NCBI GenBank assembly: GCA_027024155.1
Contig: JALVTE010000001.1
Location: 1-60,395 of the forward strand
DNA length: 60,395 nt
Source of the DNA: Campylobacteraceae bacterium
Lineage (GTDB): Bacteria > Campylobacterota > Campylobacteria > Campylobacterales > Sulfurovaceae
Reading direction: 5' to 3'
Shown: positions 52,267-59,500 of the stretch, piece by piece
How positions within the stretch are numbered: position 1 is the first letter of the stretch
Layout: each line of letters opens with the position of its first letter
Translations under genes and position numbers: made by a program
Notes under the pieces: generated by a model
Databases searched by the model: none
The model's input: the letters and a program-made list of their open reading frames with translations, nothing else
Told to the model about the DNA's origin: nothing

Positions 52267-52813
52267 AGATGCAAGAGTGGCGATAATTTTGCTGATGAAA
52301 GGGATTTTTTACAAAAGTGATAACGAGAGAGCCTTTTTTGAATTGGTTGGCAACAGTTATGGAGCAATTATCGACTATTTTAAAACAATCGGTTTAGAGG
52401 TTTTGGTTGATGAAAACGATGGCTATGCTTATTTGAAAAACAGAGTTTACGAAGATGAGAGCGAAGCTTTACCAAAGCTTATTGCAAGTCGCGAGCTTAG
52501 TTACAAAGTCTCTCTACTTTGTATTATTTTACGCAAAAAAATAGCACAATTTGATATGCAAAATGAGAATGAAAAAGCAATAATTAGTGGCGAAGAGATT
52601 CTTAGCAATATGTCATTGTATATGGATATACAATTTAACGAAGTAAAAGCCAAACGGGAAATCGAAGCAACAATAAAAAAGGTAGAAGAGTTAGGCTTTT
52701 TTAAAAAGATACGAAACAGCGAAGATATTTACGAAATTAAAAGTGCAATAAAATCGTTTGTAAATGTTGAGTTTTTAGATAGTCTTAAAGAGAAAGTAGG
52801 GGTTAGGATGTAG
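52259..52813 (+). CDS. jetB: Wadjet protein JetB (DUF4194)
   Basis: A 184-residue MukE-like subunit that binds the kleisin JetA. It shows the DUF4194 pattern: LLMKGIFYKSDNERAFFELV near the start, then DYFKTIGLEVLVDENDGYAY and KVSLLCIILRKKIAQFD. The ATG is 8 bases before the jetA stop and has AAGGAG upstream, so translation is coupled. The stop codon lies inside the first REP copy of the doublet that follows, so the last residues (GVRM) may have been set by that insertion. Confidence 0.93.
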   Translation: MNRDARVAIILLMKGIFYKSDNERAFFELVGNSYGAIIDYFKTIGLEVLVDENDGYAYLKNRVYEDESEALPKLIASRELSYKVSLLCIILRKKIAQFDMQNENEKAIISGEEILSNMSLYMDIQFNEVKAKREIEATIKKVEELGFFKKIRNSEDIYEIKSAIKSFVNVEFLDSLKEKVGVRM

Positions 52814-52876
52814 GGTCGATTTATCGACCAATAATTGAGATAGATGCCTGTTTTATGGTCGGTAAACCGACCCTAC
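52810..52876. repeat. REP doublet (REPIN-like) between jetB and jetC
   Basis: Two REP copies in inverted orientation, GTAGGGTCGATTTATCGACC at 52810-52829 and TGGTCGGTAAACCGACCCTAC-type sequence at 52856-52876, are separated by 26 bases. Each copy has a perfect 7-base stem and the pair can fold into one long hairpin. The left copy supplies the jetB stop codon. Confidence 0.8.
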
Positions 52877-52908
52877 CAGCTAGATATTTAAATTTTGAAA
52901 GGAACTTT

Positions 52909-55900
52909 ATGGAGCTACGGTTTGATTTTGCTACTGATGATACCACTACCGGTTTTCGATTGGGGTATTTTGAGTTTTATAATTGGGGAACATTTAATAA
53001 AAAGATAGTTCGACTTAGCTTAAATCGAGAAAATGGGCTCTTAACTGGTGATATTGGTAGTGGTAAATCGACTATTGTAGATGCCCTTACTACACTTTTG
53101 GTTCCTCATCAAAAGATTATTTACAATAAAGCTGCGGGTGCAAATACTAAAGAGAGAACGCTATACTCCTATATTGTTGGTGAGTACAAGACAACACAAG
53201 ATGACAACTTTGGGCAATCTAAAGCAGTTGCTCTTAGAGATGAGAGCTCTTTTAGCGTAATTTTGGGGCATTTTGAAAATATTGGATATGAAGAGAGCAT
53301 AACTCTGGCTCAATTTTTCTGGATACAAAATAGAAAAGTGCATAAATTTTTTGTAGCTTCAAAAGGTGAATTATCTATAAAAAAGGATTTTTTACCTAAA
53401 TTTAAAGATATTAAGAGTTTAAAAAAGAGACTTCGTCAGATAAATCATACGCAAGTTTTCGATACATTTAGCGACTATTTTAAATATTTTGGGCGAGAGA
53501 TGGGAATTAGAAACGAGCAAGCTCTGAATCTGTTTTATCAAACTGTTTCGCTCAAAGCTATTGGTAATTTAACGCAATTTATTAGAATGCATATGCTAGA
53601 AAATAGCAATTTGGATAGTAAGGTAGATGAACTCTGTGCAAACTTTGCAACGCTTAATCATACCCATAATTTAGTGTTAGAAGCAACAGAGCAAATTAAA
53701 ATGCTTAAACCAATTAAGAGTGAATTTTTAAAGTATAATACTGCCTCTAATAGCCACACATTTTATCTAAGGATGAGAGATGCCCTAAGCCTATACTTTA
53801 GCCATTTTCAAATAGAGTTATTAAGCGAAGAGTTAAAAGCATTGCAAATTAAGTTAAGCAAAGCCAACTCTACTAAAAATATTGTTGCCCAAGAGTTGGA
53901 AAAAGTCAATAACGATATTTTGGATATTCGCTTAGAGCTTCAAAAAAATGGTGCAGATAGAATTGGTAGTATAGAGAGTGAAATTAAGCATTTAAGTGCA
54001 GTTTTGCAAAGAGTAAAATCGGCAAATTTACGTTTTAATGATTTGATTAAAGAGTTGGGGTATAGAGCACTCTCTAATGAGCATTCGTTCTTGACTTTAA
54101 GAGATGAAATTGCTAAATCATATGAGGGAATTGAGCAAGAAAAAACCAAGCTTCAAAACCAAATGACTACAGAATCGGCAGTAAAGTATCGCTACGAAGA
54201 AGAGCGTGAAAAGTTAAAAACCGAGATAATATATTTGCAAAATAATCGCTCCAATATTCCACAAAGGGTTTCTAAAATACGCGATACAATGGCTAAAGAG
54301 TTGGGTTTAAGTGTTGAGAAGTTACCATTTATTGGAGAGTTAATAGAGGTTAAAGATAAAAAGTGGCACGGAGCAATAGAGAGGGTAATGCACAATACGG
54401 CACTATCTGTTTTGGTCGATAGCGACTTTTATGATGAAGTGAGTGCATATGTAGAGAGAACTAATTTAAAAGGTAGGCTTGTTTATTTAAAGGTTGATAC
54501 AAAAGTAGCTAGTAGTTTAAATGAGATAAATACACCAAAATCGCTTTTGCATAAAATAGAGCTTAAGGCTAATACACCATATTATGGAGTGTTGCAATCT
54601 ATTTTGTATAAAAAGTTTGATATTCCCTGTGTAGATGATATGGCTTCTTTTAGAAAATTTAAGAGAGCTTTGAGTATAAACGGACAATACAAAGCAAATT
54701 TTAGTCGGCACGAAAAAGATGATAGATTCGATATAAATGATAAATCTCGATGGGTTTTAGGTTGGGATAATATCGCAAAACTAAAAGAGTTTGAACAGCA
54801 ACTAGAAGAGTTAGAGAGAAAATTAGAAATTATTGCAGAGCATATTAAAAAGGCAAAAGAGAGTTTAAAGCATATAGAGAAACGGCGAGATATTTTGAGA
54901 GATATTTTGCAAGTGGAGAGTTTTGAAGAGATTAATTGGTATAGATATGCAAAAGAGATAGAGCAGTTAAAGCGTGAAAAAGAGGAGCTAGAGAAGAGTA
55001 ACGATATTATAAAGACGCTTCAAAAAAGGCTTGATGAACAGATGTTAAATTACCAAGCAAAACAGAGAGAGCAAGAGAGCATTTTAAGTAAAATCGGGCA
55101 GATAAATGAGCAGATAGAGCAGAGGCAAGAGGAGTACAACAGGGCGAAACTTGTTTGCGATAATGGAGAGTTAGAGGCTGAAGTAAAGGCAGAATTAAAT
55201 GCTATTAAAGATAAGTTGGAGTTAAAAATTATACTAAACTCTTTAAATACTTCGCAAAGAAAAATGCGTGAATATTTGCAATCCGAAATTGATAAATTCT
55301 CTAGAATTATGCAGAGTAGCTCTTCTAGGATTGTTACAATGCAAGTAGATTTTATTAGCAAATATCCGGTAATTTCCAAAGAGTTTGGACGAGGTGTTGA
55401 GTATTGCGATGAGTTTATCAAAAAGTTAGAAGAGTTACAAAAAGATAATTTACCAAAGTGGCGTAAAAAGTTTAAACAGTTGTTAAAAGAGAATACAATT
55501 CGTGATATTGTGATGCTTCAGAGTGTGTTAGAGAAGAGTGCTAGTGATATTATAGATAAGATTGAAACTATTAATAAATCTCTACGGGATATTGAGTATA
55601 GCGATGGCACATATATCGAACTTGTGGCACAAAAATCTAATAATATTGATATTAAAGAGTTTCGCCAAAACTTAAAACAAATTATTACAGGTGCGATTGA
55701 TGAGAATAACGAGTATGATGAGCAAAAATTCTTGCAAATTAAAGAGATGATAGAGAGATTTAATGGACGAGAAGGTTATATTGATGTAGATAAAAAGTGG
55801 CGTAAAAGCGTTATAGATGTGAGAAATTGGTTCGATTTTAGTGCAAGAGAGAATTATATTAGTGATGGTACTCTAAAAGAGTTTTATGCCCATAGTGGCG

Positions 55901-56238
55901 GTAAATCTGGTGGGCAAAAAGAGAAGTTAGCATATACCGTTTTAGCCTCTTCGCTAGCGTACCAATTTGGCTTAGAGTACGATAAAATTCAGAGTCGCTC
56001 TTTTAGATATGTGATGATAGATGAAGCCTTTGGTAGAGGGAGTGATGAGAGTACAAGATACGCTTTAAGGCTGTTTAAAAAGTTAAGATTGCAACTGTTG
56101 GTTATTACTCCAAAGCAAAAAATTAATGTAATAGAGCCATTTGTTAAGTCGGTGCATTTTGTATATAATAAAGATGGAATGGACTCTAGCTTAATTTCGA
56201 TGACAATCGAAGAGTATGCAAAAAATAGGAAGAGTTGA
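52909..56238 (+). CDS. jetC: Wadjet protein JetC (SMC/MukB-like ATPase)
   Basis: A 1109-residue SMC-type ATPase, the motor of the complex that extrudes DNA loops. The Walker A motif is TGDIGSGKSTIVDAL (about 46-60), coiled coils fill about 270-480 and 630-920 with a hinge between, the ABC signature is SGGKSGGQKEKLAYTV (about 995), and the Walker B motif is YVMIDEAFGRGSDEST (about 1033). Start at the ATG of MELRFDF: AAAGGAAC lies just upstream. An earlier in-frame ATG (52855) lies inside the REP sequence and is rejected. It overlaps jetD by one base (TGATG). Confidence 0.95.
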   Translation: MELRFDFATDDTTTGFRLGYFEFYNWGTFNKKIVRLSLNRENGLLTGDIGSGKSTIVDALTTLLVPHQKIIYNKAAGANTKERTLYSYIVGEYKTTQDDNFGQSKAVALRDESSFSVILGHFENIGYEESITLAQFFWIQNRKVHKFFVASKGELSIKKDFLPKFKDIKSLKKRLRQINHTQVFDTFSDYFKYFGREMGIRNEQALNLFYQTVSLKAIGNLTQFIRMHMLENSNLDSKVDELCANFATLNHTHNLVLEATEQIKMLKPIKSEFLKYNTASNSHTFYLRMRDALSLYFSHFQIELLSEELKALQIKLSKANSTKNIVAQELEKVNNDILDIRLELQKNGADRIGSIESEIKHLSAVLQRVKSANLRFNDLIKELGYRALSNEHSFLTLRDEIAKSYEGIEQEKTKLQNQMTTESAVKYRYEEEREKLKTEIIYLQNNRSNIPQRVSKIRDTMAKELGLSVEKLPFIGELIEVKDKKWHGAIERVMHNTALSVLVDSDFYDEVSAYVERTNLKGRLVYLKVDTKVASSLNEINTPKSLLHKIELKANTPYYGVLQSILYKKFDIPCVDDMASFRKFKRALSINGQYKANFSRHEKDDRFDINDKSRWVLGWDNIAKLKEFEQQLEELERKLEIIAEHIKKAKESLKHIEKRRDILRDILQVESFEEINWYRYAKEIEQLKREKEELEKSNDIIKTLQKRLDEQMLNYQAKQREQESILSKIGQINEQIEQRQEEYNRAKLVCDNGELEAEVKAELNAIKDKLELKIILNSLNTSQRKMREYLQSEIDKFSRIMQSSSSRIVTMQVDFISKYPVISKEFGRGVEYCDEFIKKLEELQKDNLPKWRKKFKQLLKENTIRDIVMLQSVLEKSASDIIDKIETINKSLRDIEYSDGTYIELVAQKSNNIDIKEFRQNLKQIITGAIDENNEYDEQKFLQIKEMIERFNGREGYIDVDKKWRKSVIDVRNWFDFSARENYISDGTLKEFYAHSGGKSGGQKEKLAYTVLASSLAYQFGLEYDKIQSRSFRYVMIDEAFGRGSDESTRYALRLFKKLRLQLLVITPKQKINVIEPFVKSVHFVYNKDGMDSSLISMTIEEYAKNRKS

Positions 56239-57380
56239 TGCAAAGTGTAGTTGCAAAGTTAGAGAAAATATATTCGCGTGGAGATATTTTTAAAAGCTAT
56301 ATTAAAAATATCGATATATTGCCTATTGTTGTTAAGTTAAAGAGAATAACACAAAAAGATATTGTGCAAAATTTTGCTTCTTTGCAAAAAGAGATTCAAA
56401 AGTTAAAAGCTCTAAATTTGCCTTTGGTGTATAGAGAGTTTAATTTTAAATCTATTGGGGTGCAGAGTTTGCCTGTAGAGGTGAACTTTGAGAGTTTAGA
56501 AGAGTATTTAGATTTTTTAGGAAAACGAGATGAGTATAGAGAGTTTGTCTCTGTTTATGATGGAATAATTGAAAAATACCCTAAATTAAAGGGATTGTTT
56601 TTAAAAAAGCCTTTTTGGATTTTAGAGTACAGTGCGGTTTGGGATAGAGTTTTTAAAGTGGTAGATTTTTTGATTGCTAAAAAAGAGCCAAATTGCTATA
56701 TTAGGGAGCTCTCTCTTAATGGAGTCGATACAAAATTTATAGAGAAGTATAAAAAACTTATAGATATTGTGCTTAGCAAAATTTATGATTTCGAGCCTCT
56801 GGCTAGTTTAAGTAATTTTGCATTTGAAAAGCGTTATGGGTTCAAGCACCCACTGCCACAAATTCGTTTTAGAATATTAGATAAGAAGCTTTTTATCCAA
56901 GGCTTAAGTGATTTAGAATTGAGTATAAGAGAGTTTGAAAATTTAAAAATTAATTGCAAAAAAGTCTTTATAATCGAAAATAAAATTACCTTTTTATCTT
57001 TTTTTGAAATAGAAGATTCAATAGTGATTTTTGGGAGTGGTTATAGAGTTTCTATCTTAAAAAATGCCAAGTGGATAAGAGATAAAGAGATATACTACTG
57101 GGGCGATATAGATTTAGATGGCTTTGCCATACTATCGCAACTTAGAGGCTACTTTCCAAATGTAAAATCGTTTTTAATGGATGAGGAGACAATTAATAGC
57201 TTGAAAAATTTAAGTGTGGAGTATGAAGCTACTAACATTGACAGAGAATTGGGTAATTTAACTAAAGAAGAGAAACAAGTTTATACACGCTTGCAAAACG
57301 ATTTTTATGGTAAAAATTTTAGACTAGAGCAAGAGAGAATACCGTTTGACTTTGTTAGAAGGATAGTAGTATTATTATAA
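56238..57380 (+). CDS. jetD: Wadjet protein JetD (TOPRIM nuclease)
   Basis: A 380-residue nuclease that cuts circular plasmid DNA after loop extrusion. The N-terminal DUF3322 domain (about 1-190) is followed by a DUF2220 TOPRIM-like domain (about 230-380): VFIIENKITFLSFF holds the catalytic Glu, YYWGDIDLDGFAIL the DxD pair, and MDEETI a third acidic group. The family does not cut the long host chromosome, which fits the small-circle model. It shares the ATG with the jetC stop region (TGATG). Confidence 0.93.
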   Translation: MQSVVAKLEKIYSRGDIFKSYIKNIDILPIVVKLKRITQKDIVQNFASLQKEIQKLKALNLPLVYREFNFKSIGVQSLPVEVNFESLEEYLDFLGKRDEYREFVSVYDGIIEKYPKLKGLFLKKPFWILEYSAVWDRVFKVVDFLIAKKEPNCYIRELSLNGVDTKFIEKYKKLIDIVLSKIYDFEPLASLSNFAFEKRYGFKHPLPQIRFRILDKKLFIQGLSDLELSIREFENLKINCKKVFIIENKITFLSFFEIEDSIVIFGSGYRVSILKNAKWIRDKEIYYWGDIDLDGFAILSQLRGYFPNVKSFLMDEETINSLKNLSVEYEATNIDRELGNLTKEEKQVYTRLQNDFYGKNFRLEQERIPFDFVRRIVVLL

Positions 57381-57425
57381 TTCTTTTGGTATAATTAATT
57401 CAATTTTAATTTAGTAGGTAATTTA

Positions 57426-58826
57426 ATGCAAAATATTTTTAGAGAGTATGATATTCGTGGAGTTTATGAAAAAGAGTTAAATGAGCAGAGTGTTAAGTTA
57501 ATTGGCTATTTTTTAGGTAAAGAGTTTTTGAAAAATGGAGCAAAGAGTGTTGCAATAGGCTACGATGCAAGAGAGCATTCGCCAATTTTAAGAGATTATC
57601 TAATTTCGGGCTTAAACTTTGCGGGGTGTGAAGTTTATGACATGGGCTTAGTGCCAACACCGGTAAACTACTTTGCAAATTACACTCCTCAAAAAACAAT
57701 TAACCATCAACCATCAACTATCAACCAAATAGATGCATCAATTATGATAACAGGTTCGCATAACCCAAAAGAGTATAACGGCTTTAAAATTACTTTAAAT
57801 AAGTTACCATTTTTTGGCGAGCAGATTTATGCATTAGGTAGAGAGATAGAGCAAAATTTAGATATGCAAATTCCTATAAATACCCAAAAAGTTGATATAG
57901 ATACAAAAAATGACTATATAAATTTTATGCTAAAAGAGTTTGCCTCTTTAAAAGGCTTAAATAAAAAAATTATTGCAGATTGTGGGAATGGCGTTGCAGG
58001 TGTAGTTTTGCAAGATATATTTAATGGCTTAGAGTTAGATTATACGGGGCTTTACTGTGAGCCAGATGGTACATTTCCTAACCATCACCCAGACCCATCT
58101 GTAGAGGAGAATTTAGCAGATTTAAAAGAGGCTCTGCAAAGTAATGGCGATTTGGGTTTTGCTTACGATGGAGATGCAGATAGAATTGCAGTATTAACTA
58201 AAAAGTACAATATTAAAGGTGATGAGTTAGCTCTAATTTTAAGCAGAGGAATAGAGAATCCAACAGTAATTGGCGAAGTTAAATGCTCGCAAGTTATGTA
58301 TGATGAGCTAGAGCGTCGTGGAGCAAAAGCTATAATGTATAAAACAGGACACTCTAACTTAAAAGTAAAAATGCGAGAGACAAATGCCCACTTAGCTTGC
58401 GAAGTTAGCGGACATATTTTCTTTAAACACCGATATTTTGGATATGACGATGCAATTTATGCAACTTTGCGGGTGTTAGAGCTTGTAAAAGATGGAGTAA
58501 ATTTAGACAGAGAGATAGATGAGTTGCCTAGAGTATTCTCTACCGATGAATTAAAGGTAGAAACGACAGATAGTCAAAAGTTTAAACTTATTGAAGAGAT
58601 TGCAAATATACTTAAAAACCCACCTGCCAGTTTTCCAGAAATTAAAGATATAATTACAATAGATGGACTTAGAATAAACTTTGCAAACGGTTGGGCATTG
58701 GTTAGGGCTAGCAATACTACACCGATATTAGTTACTCGTTTTGAAGCTGATAATCAAGAGGATTTAGAGCTTTATAAGGCTGAGGTGCAAAAGCTTGTAA
58801 GTGGGGCGCAAAATAATATGATATAA
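57426..58826 (+). CDS. manB: Phosphomannomutase/phosphoglucomutase
   Basis: A 466-residue alpha-D-phosphohexomutase. NIFREYDIRGVY starts the family, ITGSHNPKEYNGFKITL (about 117-133) holds the phosphoserine, GFAYDGDADRIAVL (about 243-256) the metal site and EVSGHIFFKHRYF the sugar-binding loop. A heptanucleotide insertion (57697-57727) encodes NHQPSTINQ in frame at about 95-103, just before the active-site segment, apparently in a surface loop. The enzyme supplies sugars for polysaccharides; pgi follows two genes later. Confidence 0.92.
   Translation: MQNIFREYDIRGVYEKELNEQSVKLIGYFLGKEFLKNGAKSVAIGYDAREHSPILRDYLISGLNFAGCEVYDMGLVPTPVNYFANYTPQKTINHQPSTINQIDASIMITGSHNPKEYNGFKITLNKLPFFGEQIYALGREIEQNLDMQIPINTQKVDIDTKNDYINFMLKEFASLKGLNKKIIADCGNGVAGVVLQDIFNGLELDYTGLYCEPDGTFPNHHPDPSVEENLADLKEALQSNGDLGFAYDGDADRIAVLTKKYNIKGDELALILSRGIENPTVIGEVKCSQVMYDELERRGAKAIMYKTGHSNLKVKMRETNAHLACEVSGHIFFKHRYFGYDDAIYATLRVLELVKDGVNLDREIDELPRVFSTDELKVETTDSQKFKLIEEIANILKNPPASFPEIKDIITIDGLRINFANGWALVRASNTTPILVTRFEADNQEDLELYKAEVQKLVSGAQNNMI
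57697..57727. repeat. Heptanucleotide repeat inside the mutase gene
   Basis: Units AACCATC, AACCATC, AACTATC and AACC, preceded by AATT, lie in frame in the coding region. The unit matches the intergenic arrays at 3.7 and 28.1 kb in sequence but in the opposite sense to the 28.1-kb copy. Confidence 0.85.
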
Positions 58827-58859
58827 TAATCAATAGTAAAGTTTTTTAAAGGGGGAAGG

Positions 58860-59144
58860 GTGCTGACAATAAAAATTAATAATCCTGAAATAGAGCATAA
58901 ATTCAAAGAGTATGCAAAAGAACAGAAACAGACAGTAGAAGATATTGCAAATGAAGCAATGAAATTTTTTTTAGAGAGTAAAAAAAATAAAAAATTGAAA
59001 GTTAAAAAGTTGAATCCTAAAGAGCATATTGTAAGTTTAGAGTATAAAGATGACAATGAAGATTTAAGCGATGTAAAACTTTATGAGAATATAAAGGATA
59101 GTGCTCAATATATTCATAATTTAAGACGAAAAAGAGCAGAATGA
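58860..59144 (+). CDS. Antitoxin of a VapBC-like pair
   Basis: A 94-residue protein with a small N-terminal DNA-binding region (EHKFKEYAKEQKQTVEDIAN looks like the ribbon-helix-helix or helical antitoxin head) and a basic, disordered tail (KSKKNKKLKVKKLNPKEH) that would wrap the toxin. It starts at GTG, with GGGGGAAGG upstream; another start cannot be excluded. It overlaps the toxin gene by 4 bases, as antitoxin-toxin pairs do. Confidence 0.75.
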   Translation: MLTIKINNPEIEHKFKEYAKEQKQTVEDIANEAMKFFLESKKNKKLKVKKLNPKEHIVSLEYKDDNEDLSDVKLYENIKDSAQYIHNLRRKRAE

Positions 59145-59491
59145 AATTTTTAGATACTTGTATTTTAATAGATTACTCGAAAGGTAAAATATCTTTAGAT
59201 TTTTCACAAGATTACTACATAAGTAGCATTGTAAAATTAGAATTTAAAGTTGGTGCTTTAAATAAAAGAGAGTTAAAAAAAATAAATAGAATTTTATCTA
59301 AATTTTATCTTTTAGAGACTAATCAAGTTATATTAAATTTGGCAGATGAATTAATAGAGAAATATGCACTATCTAGTAATATAAGTATATACGATGCTAT
59401 TATTGGAGCCACCTGTTTAGTTTATGATTTGCCACTATGGACGCATAATAAGAGAGATTTTAGATTTATAGAAAACTTAGAGATAGTTTAG
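59141..59491 (+). CDS. PIN-domain toxin (VapC-like)
   Basis: A 116-residue PIN-domain RNase. Acidic residues of the active site are D5 (MKFLDTCILID), E34 (VKLEFKVG), D85 (SIYDAIIGA) and D106 in THNKRDF, the TxNxRDF motif of VapC. It probably cleaves tRNA or rRNA when freed from the antitoxin. It lies between a core sugar mutase and pgi, ten bases before pgi. Confidence 0.88.
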   Translation: MKFLDTCILIDYSKGKISLDFSQDYYISSIVKLEFKVGALNKRELKKINRILSKFYLLETNQVILNLADELIEKYALSSNISIYDAIIGATCLVYDLPLWTHNKRDFRFIENLEIV

Positions 59492-59500
59492 GAGTAGAAA

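Noticed and set aside
52855-52908. An upstream in-frame start for jetC
   Set aside because: It lies inside the REP sequence; its residues derive from the repeat and a ribosome site is found only before the ATG at 52909.
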